Of a stretch of 64,000 nt of DNA, positions 7,196 to 16,184 are shown in pieces. Source of the stretch: Paenibacillus durus ATCC 35681 (lineage in GTDB: Bacteria; Bacillota; Bacilli; Paenibacillales; Paenibacillaceae); the NCBI RefSeq assembly GCF_000993825.1, contig NZ_CP011114.1, positions 3,224,001 through 3,288,000 of the forward strand, in the 5' to 3' direction. Within the stretch, counting starts at the first letter, position 1. Each line of letters begins with the position of its first letter. The notes beneath the pieces are model-generated. The model made no database searches and was not told where the DNA came from. It saw nothing but the letters and a program-made list of their open reading frames with translations. Made by a program: the position numbers and the translations under genes.

Positions 7196-8344
7196 GTGCT
7201 CTTCCGCAAACGTCTGGCTTTCTTTCCGCTTATACTGCTCTGCTGCTCGCTGCTGCTGATTCCTCAGGCGCCGTATTCGTCTGCCGATCCGGAGCAAAGC
7301 GCACCGGCCGCCGCTCCTTCCGCTTCCCCTTCTTCTATGCCGTCTTTTCCGGATAATGAAGAAGCCCGCAGGCTGATGCAGCAGACACTGTCCGCAACTG
7401 AAATCGAGAAGGAAATTGAACGCATCGGCGCCGAGCAGCACACACTTGAACAAAAGACAGCCGAATTGAGCAGCCAAGCCGCCAAGAAAAAGTCCGATAT
7501 CGCGGAAAAAGAAAAACGGGCTGGCGCCATTGTACGCGCCTACTATACAGGAGACAGGGACCCTTTGCTGACCGCCATGCTATCTGCAAAGACTCTCAGC
7601 AAATGGTTCATTCTGCTCGATTACTATGAAATGATTATGGGTCATGACCAAGAAATACTGGCGGAGTATGAGAAGGAGTATAAAGATCTGCGGACCACGC
7701 TGGCGGCGGCGGAACGCACTTCGCAAGAGTTGGCGGAACTGAGAAGCGCCTTAGAGGAACAGAAGCTGCGAGTTGAGGCTTTACACAAGGATATTGACGG
7801 CACCATTCAGAGCAGCGGGAATCCGGAGAGCATGGCAGCCCTTCTGGAGGAATTTACAGCTTACTGGCAAAATATCGGGATTCATGAAGTCAAGACTTAT
7901 TTTAAAGCGCTGTCCGCGGCGATGAATCATCTCCCGCAGTTCGTAGAGAGCCGTGACGGCGTTCTGACGCGCCGGGGGATGACTTACGAATTGAATTTGA
8001 AGGAAGCGGACTTGAATGAATTTTTGCATTCCGAGAACAAGCTGTTCGACAATTTCGCTTTTACGTTCGAGAGCGGTTCGGTTATCGCCACTGGCAAGAG
8101 CGGGGACTTGTCGCTTCGCCTTCAGGGACATTACACCATACAGGAAGAGCCAATGAACGGGCTGATGTTCCATGTGGACAGCATCATCTTCAATGGCCTT
8201 GAATTACCCGATACGACGCGCAAATCACTGGAAGAGGAGTTTGATCTGGGCTTCTATCCGTCTAAGATCGTCTCTTTCCTTCGCGCCTCTGAAGTGGACA
8301 GCAAGGATCGCGTGCTTCATGTGAAGCTTACCCTGTCGTTCTGA
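7196..8344 (+). CDS. Exported coiled-coil protein, PcsB/CwlO N-terminal-like
   Basis: A 382-residue protein with an N-terminal signal peptide (hydrophobic residues 7-24, then PYSSADPEQ). A Ser/Pro/Ala linker and a heptad-rich stretch with many Glu, Gln and Lys (about 55-105 and 150-200) follow. The passage AGAIVRAYYTGDRDPLLTAML resembles the coiled-coil region of PcsB/CwlO peptidoglycan hydrolases, but there is no NlpC/P60 or CHAP catalytic domain. The C-terminal 180 residues look globular and are not recognised. GTG 7196 is chosen because AAGGAGG (7181-7187) lies eight bases before it; the longer frame would start inside that site. A cell-wall role is inference. Confidence 0.65.
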   Translation: MLFRKRLAFFPLILLCCSLLLIPQAPYSSADPEQSAPAAAPSASPSSMPSFPDNEEARRLMQQTLSATEIEKEIERIGAEQHTLEQKTAELSSQAAKKKSDIAEKEKRAGAIVRAYYTGDRDPLLTAMLSAKTLSKWFILLDYYEMIMGHDQEILAEYEKEYKDLRTTLAAAERTSQELAELRSALEEQKLRVEALHKDIDGTIQSSGNPESMAALLEEFTAYWQNIGIHEVKTYFKALSAAMNHLPQFVESRDGVLTRRGMTYELNLKEADLNEFLHSENKLFDNFAFTFESGSVIATGKSGDLSLRLQGHYTIQEEPMNGLMFHVDSIIFNGLELPDTTRKSLEEEFDLGFYPSKIVSFLRASEVDSKDRVLHVKLTLSF

Positions 8345-8366
8345 GGTTAATCCGCCATCCGCTCGT

Positions 8367-9608
8367 TCAGAGCCCATGATCCTCTCCCTCAGGTGAATAC
8401 GAGAGCGCTTTGATAAATCCCGCCGCATCCAGTTTGCCGGTCAGCAGCAAACCCGCCGCTGACGTTATTTCGCTCCAATCGGCCTGAGGCTCTCCGGTCT
8501 GGTCGGCTCCACCCGTAAGCAAGCTGCCAACGTCAAATGGAAGACTGTCTCCGCCCGGAAGCCCGCCCCGGTACGGTTCTTCCGCCGCAGGCAGCCGCCC
8601 GGTGCCGGCCAGCCAATCCAGCTGTGACCTCGCTGATGTTATGTACGACAGCCAGTCGGCCGCCGCCTCCGGACTTCGGGTCTGCGCGGAGAGGGCGAAG
8701 CTGCGGCTGTACAGCGTCTCATCTCCGGCAGCATCTCCCCTCCACGGCGCCTCCGCAACCAGATCCCCGCCTCCGCTCTTCTGCCACTCGGATAGCGGGA
8801 GCACGGCTGCGGCGATCTTACCCTCCCGAAGCATATTCCAGACTCCTTTGTCCTGCTTGTCCGCCAAATAGATGGAGCTGCGCGCCCGCCCGATCCAGTC
8901 AAGCGCCTCTCGGTTCCCCCGAAACAGGGAACTGCTTACACTTTCCAGCAAGGCGGACACACCGTAAGCGCTGCCCGCATCCATCGCCAGCACGTATGTA
9001 CCCGGCTTCGCGAGGCTGTGTTCCAGCAGCCGGTTCCACTGGTCAACCGTTCTCGGCAGCGCCTCCGCTCCGAGCTCTTCCATCACCTTTGGCGAATAGA
9101 CAAAGACATACGGATCAATATCCAGCGGCATGCCCCAGACATAACCGTTCCATTGCAGCAGCGGCAGCAGCGGGGTTAGCGGCGTACCCCCGGGCGAGCT
9201 CCGGTATACGTCAACCGGCAGCAAATACCCCTGCTGCGCCAGTTCCCTGATATGATGCGTTTCTGTCATCACAATATCGGGCCTGTTCCCGATCGTCAGC
9301 TCATTCATCAAAGCATCGTCTCCGGCTGCTTCTCCTAGATTGTTCAGCTCTACCGTCACTCCGCTGGATAATGCGTAATGGCCGCTAATTTTTTGCAGTT
9401 CGCGGAACTCCTTGTAGCTTAGCGACACCGATATCCGCAGATGGGCCGGCTCGCCCTTTTTCCGGGGGGAGGAGCTTTGCGATTGCGATTGATATTCGTT
9501 CAAGGCAGGAGAATCATCCGTTTGATTCAGGTCCATACTGGGAGATAAGCTCGTCAGCGACAGCAGCAAAATTGCAAACAGCAGCCAGTAATTTTTGCGT
9601 TTCAGCAT
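8367..9608 (-). CDS. Extracellular solute-binding protein, orphan, without lipobox cysteine
   Basis: A 413-residue protein of the family 1 (sugar-type) solute-binding fold: LRISVSLSYKEFRELQKI, the GNRPDIVMTETHHIRELA stretch, WNGYVWGMPLDIDPYVFVYSP, and a C-terminal AADWLSYITS segment. Such proteins normally deliver sugars or similar solutes to ABC permeases. ATG 9608 follows AAGGAGGAG. The hydrophobic N terminus (residues 7-20) ends in LTSLSPS with no cysteine, so it is not a standard lipoprotein. No permease or ATPase gene is adjacent. It converges on the coiled-coil gene with only 22 bp between the stops and no visible terminator. Confidence 0.72.
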   Translation of the reverse strand: MLKRKNYWLLFAILLLSLTSLSPSMDLNQTDDSPALNEYQSQSQSSSPRKKGEPAHLRISVSLSYKEFRELQKISGHYALSSGVTVELNNLGEAAGDDALMNELTIGNRPDIVMTETHHIRELAQQGYLLPVDVYRSSPGGTPLTPLLPLLQWNGYVWGMPLDIDPYVFVYSPKVMEELGAEALPRTVDQWNRLLEHSLAKPGTYVLAMDAGSAYGVSALLESVSSSLFRGNREALDWIGRARSSIYLADKQDKGVWNMLREGKIAAAVLPLSEWQKSGGGDLVAEAPWRGDAAGDETLYSRSFALSAQTRSPEAAADWLSYITSARSQLDWLAGTGRLPAAEEPYRGGLPGGDSLPFDVGSLLTGGADQTGEPQADWSEITSAAGLLLTGKLDAAGFIKALSYSPEGEDHGL

Positions 9609-9709
9609 ATTCTCCTCCTTGTCCGTTTCGGGGCCCATCTCCCTATTTTACCAGTCCGCGGCGCATTTGTCTGCCCATTTGATGTTAGCGCTTTCACATC
9701 ATTCTACAT

Positions 9710-9749
9710 AAAGCAGGGGCCGAAAGCTTCCTCCCGGCCCCTGCTTTTA
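9710..9749 (-). terminator. Intrinsic terminator downstream of ylaK
   Basis: AAAGCAGGGGCCG pairs with CGGCCCCTGCTTTTA around a 12-base loop. It lies 19 bp after the ylaK stop. The A/T flanks would allow termination in either direction. Confidence 0.82.
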
Positions 9750-9767
9750 ATGTTAATAGGAACGGTT

Positions 9768-11099
9768 CTACAACAAATCCGCAGCCAGTTGAGCCAAGCG
9801 GGATCGTTCCCCTTTTTCCAGTGTAATATGACCGCTTATGCCCTGCTGCTTGAACTTTTCCACAATATAGCTGAGCCCATTGCTTGCGGCATCGAGATAA
9901 GGATGGTCGATCTGCTCAGGGTCGCCCATCAGAATAACCTTGCTGCCCTCGCCCGCTCTGGAGACAATCGTCTTGACTTCGTGGCGTGACAGATTTTGCG
10001 CTTCATCGATGATGATGAATTGTCCCGGAATGGAGCGGCCGCGGATATAGGTCAGCGCCTCAACCTGAATGCTGCCGAGACCCATCAGAATTTTGTCGAT
10101 GTCGCCGGCTTTCTTCGTGTCGAACAGGAACTCCAGATTATCGTATATCGGCTGCATCCACGGCCGGAGCTTTTCGTCTTTTTCACCAGGCAGATAGCCG
10201 ATGTCCTTGCCCATCGGAACGACAGGCCGGGCAATCAGCAGCTTCTTGTATTTATGCTCATCCTCAACCTTGAACAGTCCGGCGGCAAGCGCCAGGAGCG
10301 TCTTGCCCGTTCCTGCTTTGCCGGTGATGGTGACAAGCGGAATTTCCTCATTAAGCAAGAGTTCGAGCGCCATCCGCTGCTGCGCATTACGGGCGCTGAT
10401 TCCCCATACGGGATCGTTGCCGAGATAGAGCGGCTCCAGACGGCTGCCGTCGCTGCTTACCTTGAGCAGCGCCGATTTGCCGCTGCCGATCTCATCCTTC
10501 AGGATAATAAATTCATGGGGATACAGCGGATAGGTCAACTGCAGCTGCTTGACGGAAAGGGAACGGTTGCTGTAATACTCGTCGATCAGCGCCGGGTGAA
10601 CAGGCAGTGTCTGGTACCCGGCGTACAGTTCATCCAAGTCGCCTGTGCGGTCGGATAAATAATCCTCCGGCGTAATGCCGAGCACATCGGCCTTAATACG
10701 GACCAGAACATCCTTGCTTACGAGCACGACTGGCCGGGGATCGGCCTTCTCGCTCTCCTCTTGCAAATAATTAAGCGCCACAGCCAAAATCCGATTGTCA
10801 GTGGATACCTCGCCGAACATCTCCTGCACCTTGATGAAGCTGCGATGATTCAGTTCGACCTTCAACTTGCCCCCGTGCTCAAGCTCCACACCGCTGTGCA
10901 GATGACCCCGCTCGCGAAGTCCGTCGAGCAGGCGGGACACCGTACGGGCATTGCGTCCGATTTCATCGGCGTTCCGTTTTTTATTATCGATCTCTTCCAG
11001 CACCACAGCGGGAATGATGACTTCATTCTCTTTAAACGAAAAAATCGAATTGGGGTCGTGAAGCAGTACATTGGTATCCAGTACAAAGATCTTTTTCAT
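9768..11099 (-). CDS. ylaK: PIN-PhoH fusion ATPase/RNase (YlaK-like)
   Basis: A 443-residue two-domain protein. Residues 1-140 are a PIN nuclease domain (KKIFVLDTNVLLHDPNSI with the first catalytic Asp, later Glu/Asp positions and STDNRILAVAL). Residues 210-443 are a PhoH-type P-loop ATPase (GKAGTGKTLLALAAG Walker A; FIIIDEAQNLSRHEVKTIVSRAG Walker B; KVILMGDPEQID). PIN-PhoH proteins are proposed RNA helicase/RNases. Start ATG 11099 follows GGAGGGGATAAC; the longer frame upstream has no family similarity. It is divergent from the ylaJ-like lipoprotein gene with about 100 bp between starts, as part of the yla cluster. A second, PIN-less PhoH lies at 47843-48814. Confidence 0.88.
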   Translation of the reverse strand: MKKIFVLDTNVLLHDPNSIFSFKENEVIIPAVVLEEIDNKKRNADEIGRNARTVSRLLDGLRERGHLHSGVELEHGGKLKVELNHRSFIKVQEMFGEVSTDNRILAVALNYLQEESEKADPRPVVLVSKDVLVRIKADVLGITPEDYLSDRTGDLDELYAGYQTLPVHPALIDEYYSNRSLSVKQLQLTYPLYPHEFIILKDEIGSGKSALLKVSSDGSRLEPLYLGNDPVWGISARNAQQRMALELLLNEEIPLVTITGKAGTGKTLLALAAGLFKVEDEHKYKKLLIARPVVPMGKDIGYLPGEKDEKLRPWMQPIYDNLEFLFDTKKAGDIDKILMGLGSIQVEALTYIRGRSIPGQFIIIDEAQNLSRHEVKTIVSRAGEGSKVILMGDPEQIDHPYLDAASNGLSYIVEKFKQQGISGHITLEKGERSRLAQLAADLL

Positions 11100-11204
11100 G
11101 TTATCCCCTCCACAGCGCCTGGTTTGTCTTAAAGATACATAACTCTTTTCGCCGCTGGCAAAGATAAAATCAGAATTCATCTTGGACGAAAGGAGTAAGC
11201 ATCT

Positions 11205-11741
11205 ATGAGAAAATCAATTTGTCTGTTGCTGGTCCTTCTACTGCTGCTGACAAGCTGCGGTATGGCTAAAAAAGGATCATCACCCTCTCCTCAGGATAAA
11301 CAATCGGCAGGGCATGGCGTGAATTACGGGGAACGCGGGGTAAGACCGCTAGCCGACGATGGAACGGCCGTTGTCTCCCCAAGAGACGCCGAGCTTAAAT
11401 ATCATCTGGAACAGCTGGCCAAAAGAGTGCCTGGCGTCAAGGGAGCACACTGCGTCGTAATGGGCAACACCGCGGTTGTCGGTATCGACGTGGACGGGTC
11501 GCTCAGCCGCTCCAGAGTGGGAACAGTGAAATACTCGGTCGCCGAGGCTTTTCGCAAAGACCACAGAGGCATTAACGCGCTTGTGACCGCGGATGTCGAC
11601 ATGGCATCACGAATTGCCGAGCTGAGCCGCCACTTCCGTCAAGGCCGCCCTGTCTCCGGCTTTGCCGCCGAGATGGCCGATATCATCGGCCGGATCATTC
11701 CTCAGGCTCCCGAAGATACAACCCCCCGGGGTCAGCATTAA
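11205..11741 (+). CDS. ylaJ: YhcN/YlaJ family sporulation lipoprotein
   Basis: A 178-residue protein with a lipoprotein signal (MRKSICLLLVLLLLLTSC, lipidated Cys18). The domain is of the YhcN/YlaJ type (HLEQLAKRVPGVKGAHCVVMGNTAVVGIDVDG, then a V..A.RKDHRGINALVTADVDMASRI segment at 100-140). Family members are spore or cortex-associated lipoproteins. The start is set by AAAGGAG twelve bases upstream. In B. subtilis ylaJ lies beside ylaK on the same strand; here it is divergent. It ends at a terminator shared with the convergent ylaL-like gene. Confidence 0.8.
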   Translation: MRKSICLLLVLLLLLTSCGMAKKGSSPSPQDKQSAGHGVNYGERGVRPLADDGTAVVSPRDAELKYHLEQLAKRVPGVKGAHCVVMGNTAVVGIDVDGSLSRSRVGTVKYSVAEAFRKDHRGINALVTADVDMASRIAELSRHFRQGRPVSGFAAEMADIIGRIIPQAPEDTTPRGQH

Positions 11742-11787
11742 CCTTTTTATCGGCAATTCTGCCCACAGATTCAATGGTCCAAAGGTC

Positions 11788-11823
11788 AAAAAAAGCCCAG
11801 TGAACCTCTCACTAGGCTTTTTG
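11788..11823 (+). terminator. Bidirectional terminator between ylaJ and ylaL
   Basis: AAAAAGCC(C)AGTGA pairs with TCACTAGGCTTTTT around a short loop. It follows the ylaJ stop by 46 bp and overlaps the stop codon (11812-11814) of the convergent gene. Confidence 0.82.
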
Positions 11824-12264
11824 CATTGCGGCAAATACTTGTCCATCCAGCTTCTCCGCCGCACGCTGATCATATGCCTTGGCATATTTGGGAGCGGATT
11901 CTAACTGCGCGCCATAAAAAAGCGCATTTCGCACCGCCGAAATTTGCACATCGAAGCAGCACAGCTCGAACGGAACATCCGGAAGCGGATCGATCTTAAC
12001 GACCGCGCTGCCATTAATGGCATGAACCGTTTCTTCCCCAAAGACAGTCAAAGTTACCAGGGGATTCTCCTTTATGTTTCTGACCAGCCTGGAACGGTGA
12101 TCAATCGCCAGTCTGAGCGTGGAAGAATCCACTGCATAGACCCACGAAATAACCGTAGACGTAGGGCCGCCGCTTTCCGCATCAACGGTATTAAGCAGCA
12201 CAAATGTTTCGTTCTGCAGCAACTTCAGCAGGGATTCGGTAAGCTGGGCAGCGGATTCGGACAT
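11812..12264 (-). CDS. ylaL: Pyridoxamine 5'-phosphate oxidase-like flavin protein (YlaL-like)
   Basis: A 150-residue protein with the split-barrel fold of the PNPOx-like family: TFVLLNTVDAESGGPTSTVISWVYAV, then LRLAIDHRSRLVRNIKENPLVTLTVFG. The second passage matches the segment that forms the flavin-phosphate pocket in relatives. The substrate is unknown, and many members are not vitamin B6 enzymes. The ylaL name rests on its place in the yla cluster. The gene has its own promoter (12310-12339), and its stop lies within the ylaJ terminator hairpin. Confidence 0.72.
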   Translation of the reverse strand: MSESAAQLTESLLKLLQNETFVLLNTVDAESGGPTSTVISWVYAVDSSTLRLAIDHRSRLVRNIKENPLVTLTVFGEETVHAINGSAVVKIDPLPDVPFELCCFDVQISAVRNALFYGAQLESAPKYAKAYDQRAAEKLDGQVFAAMQKA

Positions 12265-12309
12265 GTTGACAGGCCCCCTTGTGCAGCATGTTAGAACTTA
12301 GTTAATTAT

Positions 12310-12339
12310 ATTATAACATAGGCCCAAACTTGCATTCAA
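12310..12339 (-). promoter_or_regulatory. SigA-type promoter of the ylaL-like gene
   Basis: On the minus strand TTGAAT (12334-12339) and TATAAT (12310-12315) are separated by 18 bp. It lies about 46 bp before the ATG, in the gap after the LCP gene. Confidence 0.65.
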
Positions 12340-12376
12340 TTTGGGAAAGTCAGGGGGTGCTCGAGCCGCCGCGCAT

Positions 12377-13456
12377 CTACTGAGCTGCGGACGCCGCCGG
12401 AGCTACTCCAGCCTGCCGGTCCCTCAGACTCTGCTTCGCGGCATCAAGAGACTTTTCGTTAATATATACATAAGGGCTGTGCCAGGTGCCGGTCACGGGC
12501 TTAAATTCCACGTTATCCTTGGACATTTTCCAATAAGCTGCGATCATGTTCTTGATCTGATCCTTCTCGATGTCAGTCTGCATGTTATCGTTGATCGCAT
12601 CCAGCACCCCGCCGATTTTTACAGCTCCCCCCAGCGATTGCATCTGGTCCATGAGCGAATGCAATACCTCGCTTTGGCGCCGGTTGCGGTCGAGATCGTC
12701 AGAGGGTTTCGTTTCCGGTTTACAGTTGGATTTGCGGTAACGGACATAATCGAGCGCGTCGTCGCCTTTTAGCTCGGCCGGACCCTTTTTCAGATTGATG
12801 TCGGTGCCGTCCACGCTGTCCGTATAGCACATATCCTCGCTGATGTTGACTTTCACCCCGCCAAGCTCGTCGACCGCCTCCCGGAAGCCCTGAAAATTAA
12901 TCACGGTTACGTAGTCGATCCTGACTCCCAGATATTTACCCATCATCGTCTTCATTTCGTCCTCAGCGGAGATGCCGGAGGTCTCTTCCTTGACTTTGAA
13001 ACGCGGATAAAACGCATTGATCTTCGTTCTCTTGTACCCATCCAGCTCCATATACGTATCACGGGGAAGCGAAACGATGGTTGCCGATTCCGTCTGCGGA
13101 TTGAGCGAGGCCACCATGATGACATCCGTCAGATACGATTCATGCTTCGGCCGGTAATCCGTACCGAGCAGCAGCAGCGTCAGAGGCTTGACTTTGGCTG
13201 AGTTTCCGGCGGACACCGGTTTATCGACACCCGTATTCAGCACACCGCTGTCCAGCTTGTAGTACAAATACAAGAAGTAGCCGACCACGACGAGCGCCGA
13301 CAGCAATACGAGAATCAACAGCATTCTTCCAAGCCTGGCCCAAAAGCCAGGTTTTTGTTTGCGGACCGCCTTCTTGGAAGACGGCCCTGCGGGCTTCCTG
13401 CCACCGCTGCTCTGTCCTCTGGATCTCGGAGGCAAACTGTTATTTCTAGTACTCAT
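12377..13456 (-). CDS. LytR-CpsA-Psr (LCP) family cell-wall glycopolymer ligase
   Basis: A 359-residue membrane protein that likely transfers undecaprenyl-linked polymers such as teichoic acids onto peptidoglycan. It has a basic cytoplasmic N terminus (1-38), one membrane segment (about 42-66) and an outer LCP domain. The domain shows LLLGTDYR, SLPRDTYMELDGYKRTKINAF (with the conserved Arg residues that bind the pyrophosphate), NFQGFREAVDELGGV, ALDYVRYRK and DLDRNRRQ. About 300-360 residues is usual. The start ATG follows AAAAGGA with rather long spacing. It lies 83 bp downstream of the ylaH-like gene on the same strand. Confidence 0.9.
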   Translation of the reverse strand: MSTRNNSLPPRSRGQSSGGRKPAGPSSKKAVRKQKPGFWARLGRMLLILVLLSALVVVGYFLYLYYKLDSGVLNTGVDKPVSAGNSAKVKPLTLLLLGTDYRPKHESYLTDVIMVASLNPQTESATIVSLPRDTYMELDGYKRTKINAFYPRFKVKEETSGISAEDEMKTMMGKYLGVRIDYVTVINFQGFREAVDELGGVKVNISEDMCYTDSVDGTDINLKKGPAELKGDDALDYVRYRKSNCKPETKPSDDLDRNRRQSEVLHSLMDQMQSLGGAVKIGGVLDAINDNMQTDIEKDQIKNMIAAYWKMSKDNVEFKPVTGTWHSPYVYINEKSLDAAKQSLRDRQAGVAPAASAAQ

Positions 13457-13539
13457 AATAAAATTAAGTCCTTTTCATTTTTGGGAATTAGTAAAATCTA
13501 CTAAAGCAATAGACGTAATTATCGCCAAAAGGTTGCGGT

Positions 13540-13839
13540 TTATCGCCTCTTTGCCGAATCAGCCGCTGCCCTGCGCTTCTGCCTTGCCTCTAGAAAATAG
13601 CGAACCCGGACGAGCAGCATCAGACCGACGGCGACGAGCAGGCACTGAATGATCGGCAGCTTATCATGCTGAAAAATAAGCAGAATGCCCGAACCAAGGG
13701 CCATCAGCGCATAGAGCATAACTTCCTTCAGCAGAGACAGCTTCTGATTTACCCGAAATACCCGGTTGTACACATAAGTAAGCAGAATAAAGATAACGAC
13801 ATAGGCAATCAAGGGGTGCGCGGCAAACCAACTTTGCAA
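13540..13839 (-). CDS. ylaH: YlaH-like membrane protein
   Basis: A 99-residue protein with three hydrophobic segments (about 8-24, 35-57, 61-80) and a basic tail. The start MQSWFAAHPLIAYVVIFILLTYVYNRVFR and the KLSLLKEVMLYALMALGSGILL core fit the YlaH family, which directly follows typA (ylaG) in B. subtilis, as here. Its function is not known. It lies 318 bp after typA, with a repeat element and a terminator hairpin between them. Confidence 0.75.
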   Translation of the reverse strand: MQSWFAAHPLIAYVVIFILLTYVYNRVFRVNQKLSLLKEVMLYALMALGSGILLIFQHDKLPIIQCLLVAVGLMLLVRVRYFLEARQKRRAAADSAKRR

Positions 13840-13995
13840 GGGTTGTCACTCCTTCCGGTTATGGATGCTATATCCATTATATCACCGAAAAAGGCTGAGA
13901 CGCCTCAAAACATTCCGGTTCGCTGCCTGCTTTCTTCTATGTGATTTTTATCGGCAAAATGCTAATCCGCCTTTATCGCATAAGTCCCGTAAAAG

Positions 13996-14034
13996 CGAAT
14001 CAGCCGCCGGAATGAGATTCCGGCGGCTGATTCT
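13996..14034. terminator. Strong hairpin downstream of typA
   Basis: GAATCAGCCGCCGG pairs perfectly with CCGGCGGCTGATTC around a 9-10 base loop. On the plus strand TTTTAAAA follows; on the minus strand CGCTTTTACG follows. It most likely ends the typA transcript after the repeat copy. Confidence 0.75.
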
Positions 14035-14037
14035 TTT

Positions 14038-14137
14038 AAAATATAAGTATTTGTAAGCTGAGCGCTTATCATTTTAACTTATATTTCTACGAGAAACGGG
14101 TGTCCTCCTTCCGCGAGGACGGCGAAGTCGTTTCTTC
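14038..14137 (-). repeat. Structured intergenic repeat, copy B
   Basis: This 100-bp minus-strand copy matches copy A (509-602): GAAGAAACGACT, CCGTCCT, GGAC, CCGTTTCTCG, AAATATAAG, GATAAGCGC, TTATATTT in the same order. It folds as two hairpins: GAAACG/CGTTTC with inner GTCCTC/GAGGAC, and AAATATAAG/CTTATATTT with inner TAAGC/GCTTA. It begins 21 bp after the typA stop and ends four bases before the terminator hairpin, so it would be transcribed in the typA 3' region. Confidence 0.7.
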
Positions 14138-14157
14138 TTGTCTGAGAGTGCCTTTGA

Positions 14158-15999
14158 TTACATATTGGCTTCGGCCATTTTACGATGCTTCTCCGCACGC
14201 TCGCGTTCGCTCTTGTTCAGAATTTTCTTGCGCAGGCGAACGGATTTCGGCGTGATTTCACAATATTCGTCATCGTTCAGGTATTCCAGCGCTTGCTCCA
14301 GCGAGAACAGGCGAGGCGTTTTCAGCTTGACGGTATCGTCCTTTGTAGCGGAACGGACGTTGGTCAATGCTTTTTCCTTACAGATGTTTACAACGATGTC
14401 ATTATCGCGCGTATGCTCGCCCACGATCATGCCTTCGTAAATATCGGTACCCGGCTCCAGGAACATGATGCCCCGATCTTCCACGCCCATCAAGCCGTAG
14501 AAGGTGGAAGTTCCGGTCTCGGTCGAGACGAGCACGCCCTGATGGCGTCCGCCCACCTGACCGCCGATCAGCGGAGCGTAGCTGTCGAACGCATGGTTCA
14601 TGACGCCATAGCCGCGTGTCAGCGTCAAGAAATGCGTGTTGTAGCCGATCAGGCCGCGCGCCGGAATCAGGAACTCCAGACGTACCTGGCCGTTGCCGGT
14701 GTTGATCATGTTGACCATTTCGGCCTTACGGGTCCCCAGGCTCTCCATAACGGCGCCCATGCTGTCTTCCGGCACATCGATAAGCAGTCGCTCGAGCGGC
14801 TCCATCTTAGCGCCGTCGATTTCCTTGACGATAACCTCAGGCTTGGAAACCTGCAGCTCGTATCCTTCGCGGCGCATGTTCTCGATCAGAATACCGAGAT
14901 GCAGCTCACCGCGGCCTGAGACGATAAAGGCGTCGGGACTGTCGGTTTCATCTACGCGCAGGGAAACGTCGGTCTCAAGCTCTTTGAACAGACGCTCGCG
15001 CAGCTTGCGGGAGGTTATCCACTTGCCTTCCTTACCGGCGAACGGGGAATTATTGACCAGGAAGGTCATTTGCATCGTAGGCTCGTCAATTTTCAGGACA
15101 GGCAGAGCCTCAGGGTTCGCAGGGTCAGCGATGGTCTCGCCGATGTTGATGTCCTTGATCCCGGCGATCGCCACGATATCACCCGCGCCGGCTTCCTCCG
15201 TCTCTACGCGCTTCAGCCCTTGGAACCCGAACAGCTTCTCGATGCGCGCCGACTTGTGCTTGCCATCGCGCTGAATGACTGTAACTGCCTGGCCTTGGCG
15301 GATAACACCGCGGTTGACGCGGCCGATGGCAATACGGCCCAGATACTCGTTATAGTCCATCAAGGTTACAAGGAACTGCATCGATTCTTCCACGCTCTCC
15401 GTCGGAGACGGAATGTGCTCGATGATTGTTTCATACAGGGCAAGCATGTTGTCATCCTGTTTCTCCGGATCAAGGCTGGATGTACCGTTCAGCGCGGAGG
15501 CGTAGACGACCGGGAATTCAAGTTGCTCATCGTTAGCTTCAAGCTCGATGAACAGGTCCAGCACTTCGTCGATCACTTCGCTCGGACGGGCGGCCGGACG
15601 GTCGATTTTGTTGACGACGACAATCGGCGTCAGATTTTGTTCGAGCGCTTTGCGCAGCACGAATTTCGTCTGCGGCATACAGCCCTCATACGCATCAACG
15701 ACAAGCAGCACGCCGTCAACCATCTTCATAATCCGTTCCACTTCTCCGCCGAAGTCTGCGTGTCCGGGCGTATCCACAATATTGATCAGGAAATCTTTAT
15801 AAGTAATGGCTGTGTTCTTTGCCAGAATCGTAATGCCGCGTTCCCGTTCCAGATCGTTGGAATCCATGGCGCGCTCCTGTACCGTCTCGTGCTCGCGGAA
15901 AATCCCCGATTGCTGCAGCAATTGGTCGACGAGTGTCGTTTTGCCATGGTCAACGTGGGCGATAATCGCAATGTTGCGAATTTGTTCTCTTGAATGCAT
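14158..15999 (-). CDS. typA: Ribosome-associated GTPase TypA/BipA
   Basis: A 613-residue translation-factor GTPase that binds the ribosome and is needed for growth at low temperature or under stress. G motifs are [12 protein letters not shown] (about 13-24), the switch region [25 protein letters not shown] and SAL. The EF-G-like domains follow, with the BipA-specific C terminus ([33 protein letters not shown]). ATG 15999 gives the standard N terminus ([12 protein letters not shown]); its ribosome site AAAGGA is unusually far upstream (about 14 bases). It is the ylaG position of the yla cluster. A hairpin with a short T-run lies in its apparent 5' leader. Confidence 0.95.
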   Translation of the reverse strand: MHSREQIRNIAIIAHVDHGKTTLVDQLLQQSGIFREHETVQERAMDSNDLERERGITILAKNTAITYKDFLINIVDTPGHADFGGEVERIMKMVDGVLLVVDAYEGCMPQTKFVLRKALEQNLTPIVVVNKIDRPAARPSEVIDEVLDLFIELEANDEQLEFPVVYASALNGTSSLDPEKQDDNMLALYETIIEHIPSPTESVEESMQFLVTLMDYNEYLGRIAIGRVNRGVIRQGQAVTVIQRDGKHKSARIEKLFGFQGLKRVETEEAGAGDIVAIAGIKDINIGETIADPANPEALPVLKIDEPTMQMTFLVNNSPFAGKEGKWITSRKLRERLFKELETDVSLRVDETDSPDAFIVSGRGELHLGILIENMRREGYELQVSKPEVIVKEIDGAKMEPLERLLIDVPEDSMGAVMESLGTRKAEMVNMINTGNGQVRLEFLIPARGLIGYNTHFLTLTRGYGVMNHAFDSYAPLIGGQVGGRHQGVLVSTETGTSTFYGLMGVEDRGIMFLEPGTDIYEGMIVGEHTRDNDIVVNICKEKALTNVRSATKDDTVKLKTPRLFSLEQALEYLNDDEYCEITPKSVRLRKKILNKSERERAEKHRKMAEANM

Positions 16000-16072
16000 G
16001 ATTTGTATCCAAATCCTTTCATTTATCAAATAAAATCAATTGAAATTTGCAGCAGAATTGGAGGCTTCATAA

Positions 16073-16104
16073 AAGAAGCGCCGGACGCAAAACCCGACGC
16101 TTCA
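16073..16104 (-). terminator. Terminator-like hairpin in the typA leader or after the upstream gene
   Basis: GAAGCG(TCGGG) pairs with (CCGG)CGCTTC around TTTTGCGT and is followed by TTTTAT on the minus strand. It lies between a plausible promoter (16117-16146) and the typA start. It could attenuate typA or simply end the transcript from 16185-16718. Confidence 0.6.
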
Positions 16105-16116
16105 ACATTATTTTTA

Positions 16117-16146
16117 ATTGTAGCGTGAAAGCACTGTGAAAAGCAA
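16117..16146 (-). promoter_or_regulatory. Candidate SigA promoter for typA
   Basis: On the minus strand TTGCTT (16141-16146) and TACAAT (16117-16122) are separated by 18 bp. The start of transcription would fall near 16110, just before the hairpin at 16073-16104. Confidence 0.5.
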
Positions 16147-16184
16147 GTATTTTCATGAAAAAACAATATTGAGACTCAGTTAGC

